Shown: positions 11,535 through 25,235 of the stretch, one piece after another
How positions within the stretch are numbered: position 1 is the first letter of the stretch
How the letters are laid out: every line of letters starts with the position of its first letter
Assembly: GCA_027605045.1 (NCBI GenBank)
Contig: JAQFWX010000129.1
Location: 1-64,000, forward strand
Reading direction: 5' to 3'
DNA length: 64,000 bases
Origin: Phallus indusiatus
Taxonomy: Eukaryota > Basidiomycota > Agaricomycetes > Phallales > Phallaceae
Notes under the pieces: generated by a model
Told to the model about the DNA's origin: nothing
Database searches by the model: none
Seen by the model: only the letters and a program-made list of their open reading frames with translations
Position numbers and translations under genes: made by a program

Positions 11535-14500
11535 AGTTGTCTGGAAAGTTTTCTTACGTCAGCACGATTACCTAATTGGGAAAAAACTGAGTCTGACCTG
11601 ACTCTGAGTTCATAATTGCACTTTCCCCCTTGCTAGTTCGATTGTCTATTCGTAGGTAACCCCAGACCGTATGTGAAGAAATCCAAAAAATGAATTGTCG
11701 GCGGCCTCAAAGGAAGGAAGGGAAGAAAAAATGAATCCGTCACCATGGATGATGTTACATTCAAGTCACAACTTGAAACGATTTTCAATTTTGAACTTGA
11801 ACGTTGTCCTCAGAATTCAAAAAAAAACACCGGATTTACATAGTTTTGAAAGCCTCCGGAAGAATTACTTGGCAGGTTAGTTTTAGCACACACACTAGTC
11901 GCTTAGTCTACTGATACTACTGAAGCTAACCTCAAGCTCTAGTTAGCTGCCGGTGCTATGTTCCAAAGCAACTATGTAATTCGCAAGTATTTTCGGAGTG
12001 CAAGCTTAGTACCAATAGTTAAATGCAACACAGTTTTGCTTTACCCAATTCACTCAGCAACAGTTGATCTGAGCTTTCCTTTATAGGCGGTTTTACCTTC
12101 TAAAACGGTGATCCTCGATTCCTTCTGGAAACGTCCTGTTTTCAAATTGAGCAATTTATTAAAACCTTCAGATCAATTAAAAATCGGTAATCCAAGCTTT
12201 TTGGATCGAACCTCAAACGTACGTTAACCGCAGCTTAACCAGATGACGAAAGCATGAGAATCACAAGAATCTTCACTCTCCTTTCTTGGTTAAACTCGTC
12301 GGCTAATCCGTAACTTCGAACCTACAAGTGGAAAATCTATCATATTGTAACATCGAACGCTTCCTGTTGCCGTGATACCGTTTCCCTACCGCATACCACA
12401 TATCGAGTGCGCTTCGCATCTAGGACTACCCAAATCCGACCAGATCGCTCAATAAAGTAGTAGCTCCTACAATTGCGACCGTTTATGTACAATCGCCTCT
12501 TCTCTCTTAATTCCTTCTGCCCTTCCTTTTTCTCTTGATTCTCACGCCGCCTATCGTTCGTACCAAACCTCTCGTGGGTCTGTCCTTCATCACTCGGTTA
12601 AAATAACTCCCAGTTTAAAGGAAAATATTACTTATCAGCTTGTTTCCTTTGATTCCCGTGATACTTCAAACCTACCAGGCTACCGGCTCAACGTCTCCGC
12701 CTGCCCTGAATAAAAGAGGATTGCCAAACGGGTTTAATGATGATATACACCCTACATACTATCCGACATTTCCTACCTCTTCCTCCAATCAATACCTTCT
12801 GAATTATTATAAATTTGGCCAGTCATTGGAGGACGTATATTTAGCTGGCGCCCCTCGTAACATTCGTCGGTACAAGCGAATTACAAATGTTCTAACCTCT
12901 AAGCGGATATCCAACAACCACAAGCGTTTTGTTTGTTCCTTCGCGTCCTCTTTTTCCATCTTACCATATTCTGCCCTGAATGCTCCGGATATCACAGCAG
13001 TTTCTGCCGAATTCCGCAGTGGGTAACCAGGTGACTTACTTATGGGAGAGGAGAGATGATAACATCGCAACCGGTTGAGGCGAAGTGCGGCGATCTTCCG
13101 TGACAGTGCTTCTGCATGGTGCCCAACATAGGCTAGTGTCCGGAAGGATAAGTCAAGTCGGGTCATGTCATGTCATGCTAGGCGAGAGCAAGATTCTGCT
13201 TCTTTCTGCTTGTCCAAGCTGTCACGGAAGAAGCGCACTACTGTACGGGCGTTTTACCAGAAAGATCCCTCCCTTGGATTTCCCGTGTGCCAGTCACTGG
13301 CACTCACTGGCACGCCGCCGCCAGGCGAGCTTTCGGACGCGACGCGGCAAGTTTATTCCGAAATTGGAGGCTTTGATGCTGATCCTTTTAGCTTGTAGCG
13401 CGTATGTCAAAACGGATAAGAATAGCAATGTTCTCACTCCATCGACATCCGTGATCTATGCATGTGTCTATGCATGTCATATATCAGAAAAGAGAGAACC
13501 TTGAGCAAGGTTCAGACCTATTCAAACGTAAGTACAGTACTACATTCATACGGGAATTTGATAAAAATAACCATTTTCTAGCCAAGTTTGGAATAGTCTT
13601 TTTGGTCGAGGTTTTCAATAATATGAATGGCCAAATTTCATCTGTCAAGTTCTTTTACTTATGTTCAGCGGTACCTTGGCTTCTATTGGCTTCAAATTGA
13701 CCGAAATGGCAAGTGGCATGGCAAGCTCCTATGTACTAGTGACGGCATGCAGATGATATGGCTTTTCAATGAAGTGCCAATTTCTATCGTCCGGTTCTGT
13801 GCTGATGTATGTACATACATATGTGTATTGGACATCATCGCGTTACCATGTTAGTGCCAAATTTCAATGGAACGGTAAGTACAATTTGATCATGTGCATA
13901 TTGCATATATGTCAGATCCGATTATAATATGTTTTTGTTTATTTCTAAAGAAGCATGAGTGTATCATGAAGTTTCTTTACAGCTCTGGTCATACTAGGTT
14001 TCTCATGACCTGGACAGACTATTCATTAGGCCAGGTCCAAAAGGTCCCTGAAGCTATATTTGGACTGTCATATAGGGATGAAATGATCGGACGTGGACGT
14101 GCCTTGGGTCGATGGAGCAACATACACTGACATACATGTGTTTTAGAATTGAGGCCGAGTTAATTTATGTCGTATTTAGTTAGTCCATTCCTCCCCATCT
14201 ATATGAAGAGATAAACTTAATCTAATCAGTGTACTAAAAGCAGACTAAAAACCATGGTGATAGTTGAAAGCCGTGATTTTGTACTTGGACTTCAGTTTCG
14301 GAACAGCATCCATAACTCAATTCATCTGTTCGATCTTGATCTAATTAAAAAAGCACCGTGATGACATCCGAGTCGTTGAACGGGTTGCACTGTTTTTTGA
14401 ACGCTAAACTGTTTGGTCTTTTTCAAAGATGATAATGATGATGCATCTCGCAAAAAAACGCTGGACATCGCTTCAATCATTGATATGTCTATCCCGGAAC

Positions 14501-17040
14501 TTTAAAAACGATAGACGACGTCGGCGGGAATATCTATAACTGGACTTAATTTCCGCCCACGAGCACATCCAGTCCAAATGCAGGTCTACACGTACGTCGA
14601 TTGTCAGTTCCAGTTCTAACAAAATTTTCCTTGGCAAAATATAATTTAGTACTCTTTTTGAATTCTTTTTTTCCTGGGTGTAGGCTGGCTATTCTTATCC
14701 ACGGAGACCGACCGATTCTACCCAGGCTGTCACGAAACCGAACCCTGGCAGAACAGAACAGAAGAACAGTTGCATAACGCGTTTCCTTTCGCGCGACAAG
14801 ACTGCCACATTAAGCCTTGGGAAGAATCAAAAGAGAGGCCAGATTTCGGATCGGATACATATATACGGCGGAATGATGATGCCTGATGATGATGCTCATC
14901 TATGCGCATATGGTGAGGCCGATCAGAATCGCTGTCTTACGTACTTCTTGTGAAATAACACAGTGAATTCTTACATCGAAGGTTGTATTAATAGTTGTCC
15001 GACTCATCCCGGGGAGGCTCAAAAGCCTTTCGAATTCTTTTCAAAGAACGTCGTGATTCGTGAATTGCGGATTGCTTTGCCGTGGGTTTAGGCTAAGCTC
15101 TGGTATTGAGATTTCTTTTTGAATTAGTTATTCCAGCCTGAGTACGGCTAGACTCGCATCTTCAGCTCAGTGGACCTGAGCTGATAATCATGCCAAATAC
15201 GAGGTAAGTAATACAATATTGGCGATTATCAGTCCAAAAACCTTGATGTGCATCTGATTCTTTAGGCTGAACTTTGTGTAGAAGCTATATCCGAGCCGTT
15301 GGCAGTTTTGGGAAGACAAAAAGAAGAAACAAAACGCCCCGATTGCTCAGCTCATGATCTACTGGGGACGCATGGTAAAAGCTAACCATATCGAAATAGA
15401 GCGGAACATACATTGATACTTCTAAAAGGAATGGGCGAGCATAAACCTGAATAAATCAGATTTTCCTCATAATCGTCGGAAGGATCACGGACAACAAACA
15501 AATAAGCCACTGAAGTCCTTCCCTAGTATTAGTAATTAGTAGGGTGGTTACTGGCAGCTTAAAAAGCAAGACATCAACAACAATAGCAATAGCATCAGGA
15601 GATGAACGTGAACACGAACCAATTTATCATCAGGTATGTTATTATGTATGTATTCCTCTACGTGTGTGAGCGTATGTGCTGTCTTCTTTATAAGAGCTTA
15701 ACGGAATAACGTCCCTGCGTTAGGGTTTTTCCTTATGAGCACGGTTTCCCCCTGGTCCCGACCACGCGGACTCCTCGGGGAAGTCGGATTTTTTTTTGGT
15801 GCGAAACAAAAAGAGGTTTATTATTATTATTATTCGTACTGTATTTTTTGCTTATCTTATCACGGTCTCCCCTCAGTGCAGTACATTCAATTTATGATTC
15901 GAATAACTTGAACGAACAGTCATGGTCTATAGTCTGTCCGGACGGGGAATTTTTTAAAGCAAAGCTTGAAGTTTGACTCGAGCTTGGAGGACTCCACGGG
16001 ATGACAGGCTTTGCTGATTTGGTGGCGAAAACCCTAATTGAAACGTTGCCGTTCTGTTGCAGCGAACCTTTTTTTTCGCAATCGTCATAATTCTCACCTT
16101 TGGGAAAAACCCTGAAGATTCAGAGCCACAGTACCTCAAGGTTCAATGTATGTATATGTGTATAAAATAACATTAAGCCACATATATGCGTGTACAATAA
16201 CAACTATGGCACTCGTCCAGCGTACTACATACATGCGTTGAAGCTCGTAGCAATGTCCTAGAGTTATCTCAATCCACTGAAGAACTGCGTATGTATATGC
16301 GCGTGCAATAGCCAGATAATACTGGTACACGTGCAACATAAATGCATTTGAAACTAATGAGCTAATAATGAGTCTTAGAGAAAGGTAACTCCGCTAAATA
16401 AGATCGACCCTCGCTATGTATATGTTTCAATACACACGCATACATGCCGTATGTGTGTATGTAGTACACAGCGCACAGCTCTTATAGAGTGCGTGCATTG
16501 GTAGGATGATATCAACCCCTACATGTGAGTGATCGGTAATCGGTAGTAACCTTAAACAAAACAACAACAACCACATCATTTGTGTAACTTGAGCCTGAGT
16601 GAAACATATATGTATGCTATGTATGTCATAGTTCACGTTCGTAAATGCTTTTTTTTTTGCATCCCTTTTTGTCTGTGTGCTATGTATGTACTGTAAATGT
16701 GGTTTCAGGGCTTGACTTTAATTGGGAAGCCAGAGTCTGTCATTTATGCGACATTGGGCTTGAATCCAGGTTCGTCAATTTGATGAGAGTCGCGCGGACG
16801 TTTCAAATTGATAAGGGAAGTCGTGGAATTGCAGTGATTATCATCTCGGAGATTTGTGATCTTAAATGCGACGACCTGCGTATGTATGCATGTCGTCAGT
16901 GATATACCGTGTAACATGTTTATGCTGAGTTGATATGTACCTGTGTCATCAGAAGCATATTTCTTTATAAACTTATTCACAAACGTTCGCAATGTTTCGC
17001 ATTTGTCTCAATCAACCTTAAGTAGTAGCACGTGTTAACG
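11535..17040. other. Gene-poor interval downstream of the MADS gene and upstream of TAF7
   Basis: About 5.5 kb with no frame that I can tie to a known family. The + frame at 12640-13026 and its antisense partner at 12807-13166 look like chance frames. Degenerate copies of GTGCCAAATTTC occur near 13627, 13773 and 13851. The TAF7 promoter should lie in the first few hundred bases. Confidence 0.4.
16140..16660. repeat. Alternating purine-pyrimidine block rich in TATGTATG/CATACATA
   Basis: About 500 bp dense in CATATATGCGTGTAC-, GTATGTATATGCGCGTGC- and GTATGTGTGTATGTAG-like text. Long stretches alternate purine and pyrimidine and could adopt Z-DNA. Similar TATGTATG and ATGCATG words recur near 13450, 13807, 16880, 26395 and 27030, all in gene-poor DNA. 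Confidence 0.4.
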
Positions 17041-17049
17041 AGATCAATG

Positions 17050-17700
17050 GTACCGATCTGATTTGAGGCACACGGTAGAATCCCAAAAGAGAACAGCGAA
17101 AGCGAAAGAAAAAAGAGATGGATACTGTAGTAGTAGAAATGGAATGATGAGATGAAATAAGAGTTACAATATTGATTGATTTTCGTATATAACACTTGGA
17201 GGAGAGAGAGGGAGGAAGACCTTTGGAGAGTAAAACTTTGGGTTGAATCAGAGGATAGGAGCTTGGCATCAAAAGATAAAGACAAAAAGGGATGGAAGAG
17301 AGAGATAGAGATAGGCGAGATCAGACGGTAGAGAAGGCTGTGCTAGACGCGGAATGAAGCGAAACGAAACGAAAAAGAAGAGAGAAGGAAGAAGGAAGAA
17401 AAAGAACAAATCAGAACAGAACAGAACAGAACAGAATGGAAAAAGGGGATAAGACATAAGGTTGAAAGGATGAAAGACATACAATAGACACACAGATTTT
17501 TTTTGCAACAGTAGTAGTATGTAGATGGGGATTCTTATATAAAAGCGTGTGATAAAGAGAAAAGAAAAAAAAAGAATTAGATTGGTGGTTTGATTGGGGT
17601 AATAGAAGAGAAAGGAAATCGTGAGGAAAAAGAGGAAGAGGAAAGGCATATACACAGGAAAGAGAAGGAGAAGAAAAAGAAAAGATCATTGAGAAGAACA
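17050..17700. repeat. Purine-rich tract on the + strand (C/T-rich on the MADS sense strand)
   Basis: For about 650 bp the + strand is dominated by A and G, with short tandem words such as CGAAACGAAACGAAA near 17360 and CAGAACAGAACAGAACAGAA near 17415. It lies downstream of the MADS gene, so the gene's sense strand is polypyrimidine here, as it is in its second intron (19331-19749). Confidence 0.5.
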
Positions 17701-17940
17701 TTTAAAACGTGTACCCTAAGCAATTTCGATTGGGAAGTGAGGAAAGGATGATGATAGGATGGGATGGGAGAAGGGCATGAGAAAGTTGAGGTACTTGATT
17801 GAATTTGAGGTGGAGTGTGATTGAGGTTAGAAGGATCTTTGGGGTTGTGCGAGTATGCGAGGGTGTGAAGGTGGTGTGAGAATGTGGCCTTGAAGAAGTG
17901 ATTGAGGTATTGCAAATGGTTGAATGGATGGACGGAGGAA

Positions 17941-17960
17941 GGATGGATGGATGGATGGAT
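17941..17960 (+). repeat. GGAT microsatellite
   Basis: Five perfect GGAT units occupy the whole span, with looser GATGGACGGA-type copies just before. It lies in the 3' region of the MADS gene. Confidence 0.8.
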
Positions 17961-18269
17961 ATTCATCAGCAAAAGGACCATACATAAAAGTCGTAAAAAA
18001 AGGTTGGATTCTGGATTTCATTGGTCCTGCTGCTGTTGAAAAAGAATTTCATTTCGGCGTGCTAAAGTGGAGGGGAGTTGTTCTGATGTGCGAGTAGGTG
18101 TGGATAGAGGAAGGAAGGAATTGAGGTCGGACGGAAGTGTGTGTGTGTGATGTGTGATGTGAAGCAAGGCGTGGAGGGCCCCGGTTGATTAAACCCGGGA
18201 CTTTGAAAATCTTTCTCTTTCTCTCTCTCTTTTCTCAAGTACATCATCATCCATCGTCGCTTTGAGCTC

Positions 18270-20326
18270 CTATCGCCGTCCGTATCCTGACCCTGTCCAA
18301 CTACTTCCACCATATCCACCCATATAACCAGGCCCAGCGCCGCCTCCACCGCCCCCACCACTACCCCCACTTCCAGGCGGCGGACCACCAGGACCACCAC
18401 CTCCTCCACCACCGCCTCCACCACCCGCCGCACTCCCGTATAAACCAGCAGCAGCAGTAGACTCCAACCCGACATTTCCAAGCGGCGCATAGGTAGGATA
18501 ATGCGAGTGCGAATGCGGATGCGAATGTGAGTGCTGCGAGTGCGGTGAGTGTGTCGAATGTGCTGAATGTGCGCCTGGATGTGAATGCGACCCGACGGCG
18601 TGTGTGTTGTGGTGTAGTGGTGGGACGATGGGTGATGTGGGTGATGCGTTGCCTCCTCCTCCGCCGCCTCCTCCTCCTCCGCTACCAGGTGGACCGCCGC
18701 CGCCACCACCTCCGCCTCCTCCAGGTCCGGACGAAGATGTTTTGCGATAAGATATTGACGGTGATTTATCAGTTCCTTCAAGGCTTGCGTTCGAGACGCG
18801 TCGTTGTGGAGGACCGAGAGGGGGTGGAAGACCCGACATGCCATGACCGTGACCAGAATGAGCTGAATGAGGACTATGATGGTGACCGCCGTCTACTCCG
18901 CCTCCGCCGCCACCACCGCCACCACCACCGCCTCCTCCACCGTCATCGTCACCTTGAGCATCGGGGTCTTGATCTTTATCGGCACCACTAATGGCTAGCC
19001 CACCGGGTACATTTCGTCCCATTCCACCTACGCCCATACCCGACGATCCGACGCCTCCGCCGACACCTCCACCACCGGGTGGACCGCCTCCTCCGCCGGC
19101 GCCGACACTGGCCGCACTCATCGTCGTACGACCCATGCTCGCGCCAACAGGCATCGAAGAAGGCATTGACCCATGTGGAGCGTTAAGACATGCTTGAATT
19201 AAATTTTTGCCCTCCGGTTGTGTGACGAGAGGTTGGAGTTTGGCGGTTGTGAATGTGTATACTAGTCCTGTTTCTGAGACGACGAGGAGGAGGACTTGTG
19301 TGCCTGTGAGAGTGGATAGTTCGTATGCCTATAAATATAAATGTGTGGGGGTTGGTGGGTGTGAGTGGGTGATTGTAGAGAGCATAAGAGAATAATAGAG
19401 AGAAAGAGAGAGAGAGAGAAACGAGAAAAGACGGAGAGGGGAGTGAGTGAATGCGGGACTGGACGCCGGGGATGATGATGGGCTCCACCGAAAGAGACGA
19501 TCACGGAGTAAGAAAAAGGAAATAAATTGAGTTGATTTAAAAAAAAAATTATAAAAGGACCCCCAAGGTAGGATGGGAGATCTCGCCCAATTAGGGAAGG
19601 AATGCGGGGGGAGAGGCGAATCGAGTAATAAAAATATAAGAGGATATAATGGCGAAAAAAGGAAAGGTCAATCGAACCAAAAAGGAAAAAATAGAGAGAG
19701 AAGTATATCGACAACGAGAGAACGACAAGGATGTGACATGAACTCTTACCTTTTTCATGATACCGGCCTTGCGTTTACTGAATGTAATGTGTCGTCTCGA
19801 TTTGTCCTGGATGAACTCGATCTTGATTTTACGACGACCTGCTTTCGTGCTCGGCTTGCTGACACCGTCGTCAGAGTCGCCCGACGCGTCAGACCCGTTT
19901 TCCTGCTGGAATGGATCTAGAACAAGAAGAAACGCGTTCAGAAGAGGGTAATATGCGGATAAAGAAATCGAGCATGTCCTGACCTGCTGCTGGTGGAGCG
20001 TCTCCGACGTCACTCGCTGACCTCGGTCGCTTTCTTGACTGAGCGTTTTGATTCATATCGTCGGAAGGTGAAGGGGTTTGTTGTTGTTGCTGTTGTTGTT
20101 GTTGTTGGTGCTGCTGCTGATGCTGCGGCGGCAACTGTTGTAATTGCTGTTGTTGCTGTTGCTGTTGTTGTTGGAGCTGCTGATGTGCTGACAAAGAAGT
20201 GGATGATGGAAGGGGTGGCTGGGAATGAGAAGATGGCTGTGGGACGACGGACGCTCCTCCTGGTACTTGTACTGGTTGCGGGAAGGGATACGGATTCGGA
20301 TTTGTAGGCTGCCTTCTAAAGGCCAT
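18270..20326 (-). CDS. MCM1: MADS-box transcription factor of the Mcm1/SRF type
   Basis: Three exons, 20326-19984, 19916-19750 and 19328-18270, join in frame to 522 residues. The MADS domain reads KAGRRKIKIEFIQDKSRRHI, then FSKRKAGIMKKAYELSTLTG and TQVLLLVVSETGLVYTFTT, which matches the SRF/Mcm1 class. It binds CArG/MCM1 boxes as a nuclear dimer and recruits partner factors in mating, cell-cycle and metabolic control. The N-terminal arm of about 110 residues is rich in Pro and long Gln runs, and includes the basic patch SRKRPRSASDVGD. After the conserved KLQPLVTQPEGKNLIQACLN comes a tail of about 300 residues made of glycine homopolymers, HSQHSHSHPHSHSH-type runs and Ser/Pro stretches, ending SGYGRR. 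The second intron (about 420 nt, pyrimidine-rich) is long for this window. Very large gene-poor flanks on both sides suit a heavily regulated factor. Confidence 0.93.
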
Positions 20327-23300
20327 ACACAGGATGAAGAGCGGGAGAGAGAAGAATGGGCGAGAAAAAGGAAAGTCAAGTCAAAAACGAGAATTTATTT
20401 ATGATAGGCGTAGACGAGAGAGATATGAGAGGGGGAGAGGAAGAGAGAAAGAGTAGAGGAGAGGAGAGATGGGGGCAGGGGCACAGAGAGAATGAGAGAT
20501 AAAAAAGAAATTCCCGTTCGAGCAAGAATGAGAAAATTATTAATATATTATTTAAGAATGAGAAATAAAAAAAAAAACGAAAAAAAAGGTAAGAAAGAAA
20601 ACAATTTCGGGGATTTCGATGCTTAGTACTTGGAAAGACAGAGGAGACAAGGGAGAGAAAGAGGGATTTGTGGTTGTGTGCTGCTGTTGCTGTGCCTTCG
20701 CTATGAAAGCTGGGGGTGGGTCTTGCTGATACCTGAATGGGAATCTGAGTTTCCTGATGGGCAATTTCCACTTTTTGTAATCAAGAGATCCCTACCGGCA
20801 ATGGCGTGCCGATATGGAACATTCCTCACACACATCACGTGCTCCCCTCTCCTTCTCATCTTTATGACTATATGTCTCTGAAAAAAAAAATTTTTTTTAT
20901 ATATATAATTTTTTCCAACACAGAAAATTCTCCCCCCACATCTCATTCGTGTTTTGCTTTTTTCCTTTTGTTCGTTATGCACATGACGTGACACTGTCAC
21001 GGCTGATTGATATACTAATCGCAAGTAGTTGGCGTTAGGCGGGCATTTACCCTTTTCCGGAAAAAAAAACTTTTTTATTATTAATTTTAGTTTTGATTTT
21101 GCCCAAAATTATTCTCCTAAAATAAAATAATTCTCAAAAACTTTTCCTTCCGGCTAGTAAAAAAAAAGCATCCGTATCCGTGTCACTGAACCACTGAACC
21201 ACTCTACCGTATACACGAACCGTATACCTCCTTCCTTGGCGACAACAACGACCAGCGACCAGTGAGTTGAAATATGTTATTCGTTGTCTTCTTATTGAAA
21301 ACTCAATCGCATCTGGCAAAAACAGTCTGAACTAACTTTATAGTCAAAAAAACCAAGTCATTCCGATGATGATTTGCCATTGCGATTATCTACATCTTTT
21401 ATCTCTCAGCAGTTAATAACTGAAATCTTTATCATCGTACAGATCAAGTAAATCGAGAAGACTCATCCTTGATTTATCACCCAGTCGTCTTCAACAACAA
21501 ACAACACATGTATGGGATGTGTGTCACCATCTCCCCCCCGCACACGTCCACGTGTCTGCCACCATGATAAAATCTGCAAATCCCCTCAAGGAATGCTTCT
21601 CATGTTGCTAGAAACTCGTAGAAGGTTTTTTCTACGTTTTAAACTCTATCTTTTTAAAAATAAATCTGAATTGGCTCAAAAAAAAGCACACTGCTTATTG
21701 GCAATTCCAACTCCTCGAGGAATTCGAATCGGTTAGGTTCGGGGTTCGGCTCTATGTTGCTTTTTTTACTGCTAACTTACTGTTTCAATTATTACAGCAA
21801 CCCCCTTCGTTCTTCTTCGAATATATCTAATCTGTTTAAAAATCCTCATCTCCAGCAAATCCGAGCTGTCCTCTCCATCAAAGCCATTTCATACGAGAAA
21901 CACCACGCGTTTATCTCATTCAGATCTATCGGAGTAACTTAGCATCCAGTGCTTTTAATTTACTTTCTTCTTCTTCTCTTTTTCTTTTCGTCACCGGATT
22001 CGAAGACCTTGTTTTGTCTTTCTTTTTTTGAATTGCTTTTGTTTGCAAATCAGTTACGTTAACGGGTTCCTTTCATCTTTCATCTCTCATCCCTCATCTC
22101 TCATCTCTCAGACCCTCTCTCTCTCCAAATCCAAATTCACCATCGGCTTGATCATAACGAGCTGATGTATCTGGAACCTCCATCTACCGTACGCATACGC
22201 AACCGTGCCAAGCTGTTACAGGTTGAATTGCAAACTATGCAAACTTTCAATTTTTCATCGATAAGCAAATTTTGCCCTTTTACTCTAGCTTCTTACTTAT
22301 TCGTAAAAAAACACCAGCTTTTTTTTCATCGATCGTGCAGTTAGCAGTCCTCCGTTGTATGCAAACCCGCTCCACTGGCAATGAAGCATGCTAAAAACCG
22401 ATCTCAACTTCCTACTACAAACCTTTGATCATCCACTCTCCCGAAAAAGAAAGAAGGCGATGACGGTGGACGCGCTTTTTTCACTAAACACAAATAACCA
22501 TATCAAGACTGCAGATGGCTGTAAAATTTTTCTAAAAGCCGCCCATATTAATCTCAATCTCACATTCTTTCTTCTTCCTTCTCCTTCTCCTTCATCAAAA
22601 TCTCGTTTATTCATTCATACTCTCTCCGGTGCTATACCATCCCGCATACTCCAGCGTCTGCTACCACTTGTGTTTTATTTCTACCAGTGGAGTTCGGCCG
22701 GTAACTCTGCGGTTAGCATTCTCATAAACTAAATAACGCTAATAACGTTGACTCTTCAGCGCTGTCAACCCTACAATATGCGTTCATTTTACCCCGTCTT
22801 TTCATCACATATTCCTCACCTGAGAACTCAACTCCTATCTCCCAAAAAAACCTCCTGTCTTGTCCCCGTCCTGTTATCCGAGGACGGAAGAACTTTCGCC
22901 CGCTTATATTATTTGGTGACTGAACTTTACGATTAGTTGACATTCGGATATGAATATGCCATCGGCAGGATATCCCATACGACAACTCAATTCCGTATTA
23001 TCGGTGAGGCAAGGCGAGGTGAGGTGAGGTGGAAGGAAAGAAACCCTTTTTTTGTTGCCGATGTTGAACTATCCACCCGAACATTTTCATGTTCTAGGTT
23101 TTTTCAACAACAACCGAACCGACAGCCTTTTATGATGATGACGACGATGATGATCGGAATTACATACAAAAGAGTACTAGTCAAGGTTCAATCAAGTACG
23201 TGTCGCTCAAAAGTCAAAGACGACTTGTTTCATATAATTATTGATGTGCTCCCTTGTAAAAGGTTTCGGAAGAATATCATTCATCCCATGAGAACAGTAT

Positions 23301-25227
23301 CATTTCATTTCATTTTCTTTCCTTTAATTTATTTTCTTTTTGGCTTTCTCTCTCCCCTTCACCCCCTTTTTCATTTCAAATTTCAGGTCGCGCACCACTC
23401 AAGCAGACTCCGGCGACTCGCTGCAGTCTTCTCGCTTCCTAATAGGCACCCTTTTGCTTCTTGGGAATTTGGCTGACCCCACTCTCTTTTCTCTTGTTCT
23501 CTCCTTCCTTTGATGCTTACCAGTGACCATGTGTGATTGGATAGCCTTTTTAGATCATGAGCGATAATGAAAAACTTCGAATAACACAAAATGGACAATT
23601 TGGACAGTTAGTTGGTTGATTTATTGAATGGATGGATTGTTCGTTCGTCCGTTAGATGGTTACATGGGAAAAAGTCTCTTTTTTGTCATTGATCGTCGTT
23701 GAGATCATTACTTAGCTTTTTTGTTGATGTGTAATTCTTTCTTATTGGCTCTGAGTCGGTGCCTTGTTTTTTTCATTTTACATATTTCAAAACTTCCATC
23801 TTTTCGTAACATTCTTATTCTCGTTCTGATTTCTGATGCATGGCTTTCCCCTAGTACTAGCACTAGAAGATGTACATAGCACAAGACACCGGAAATATAC
23901 ATCTTGCTGTTGTTCTGACAGCACTGTTCAAGTTCGCACATTAGCTTTTTCATTTCATATCACACAAGGGACACGGGTATGGTCCAGGTCCTGAATTCGT
24001 TTCGTTTCGCCTCGTCTCAATTCGTTCCTCGTCCGAATCACCGTATAATTTGTACGTAATAATTAAAATAATAATGTCAACTCAATCTCAAGCTCGATCA
24101 CCATTTCAACTCAGCTCAGCTCAGGCCACTCCAACTTGAAATCCAGCCTGTCAATGAATTTCAGGGAATAAAGATTCTTCTTCTTCATCCGGAGCCGGAT
24201 CTATATGCTTCGAAATAAACCTTCCTTCTTTTAACGCACAAACACAAACATTCTCGGTTCTCCCTCACTCAAAGAAAATTTCGGCAGGTCCGGAGCTTTG
24301 AGCCGATCATTATCGTGGGCCTTTGGTGAGCCTCCGCCAATTTGAGTGGCGCAAGAAAAAGAGTACACACAATATAATTGCATATGCCCTGGAGCTAGAA
24401 GGAGAAGACTAACTTACAGCTCACGAATACTGTTTTTTTTTAGTGTAACACCTTAGTATATAATACATACTAGATAGAATACCCATAGTTCGTATATGTA
24501 TTATCAAGCAACTTGAAGTGCGTTTCGTATTAGTATTGTATACATGCCATAATGATACATGGTGTGGCGGCTAAACAGTAATAGCATCAGTAACTGCCAC
24601 TGATATCTGCCATGCCACCATCGCCCATGCCAAGCCAAGGCGAAAAAATAACAGAAGAAGCAACAAGAAGGTAAAGGGCATTATTATTCAATATCTACTA
24701 TTCGGATTGACAGGCCCAGTTAATATGAGTCTTTTTCACACCGTTATTGCACCGTGTGTCTAATATATTCTGAATTCAGTCGCAGTACTCAGACTCGGAG
24801 CTTAGACCTTAGACGTTAGATTATCAGTGGCTGATCCTGAATATTGAATTAGTCGACGTGATTTGTTATTATTACCCATGGCTATTGTAGATAACCCACT
24901 TGACATGAACACGATACGAACGTATGTACATATTCCCAAGCAATTAGATATAGGAAAAAATAACTTTTTTTAATTCACGGCTTCTTTCTGGCTTTTTTCG
25001 CATAGTATAAGCGTTACATACACCGCATACATATCAACCTGCCAATGAAGTTTTCTCAAACCGCCGCACACAACAACCCCTCCTCAGGCTGTTATCTTCG
25101 CCTATTTTACCCATTATCTACCCGACGAACCTTCAAGTTGTGTGTGTGTCAGTGCCCAATTAATTTCATTTCCTCCCGTTTTTGACTCGTGATTCACCCT
25201 GATAATGTTCCAACATCCGCGTTGGAA

Positions 25228-25235
25228 TGACGTCA
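25228..25235. promoter_or_regulatory. Second CRE/ATF-type element
   Basis: A perfect TGACGTCA lies in the context GGAATGACGTCATC. About 100-170 bp further on the + strand become C/T-rich, a usual fungal promoter arrangement, yet no gene is visible downstream. It also lies 4.9 kb upstream of the MADS ATG. Confidence 0.35.

Noticed and set aside
12640..13504. Several 120-140 codon frames on both strands
   Set aside because: Overlapping in both directions, with no conserved motif or in-phase splice partners; likely chance.
15167..15190. CAGCTCAGTGG...CTGAGCTG hairpin resembling a tRNA D-arm
   Set aside because: No T-arm GTTCRANNC box or acceptor stem at the right distance.
15719..15727. TTAGGGTT telomere-like word
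   Set aside because: Single occurrence, no tandem array.
18062..18844. 260-codon minus-strand frame over the MADS tail
   Set aside because: Alternative frame of the glycine/His repeats; the frame giving the GGG/HSH text joins in phase to the MADS domain.
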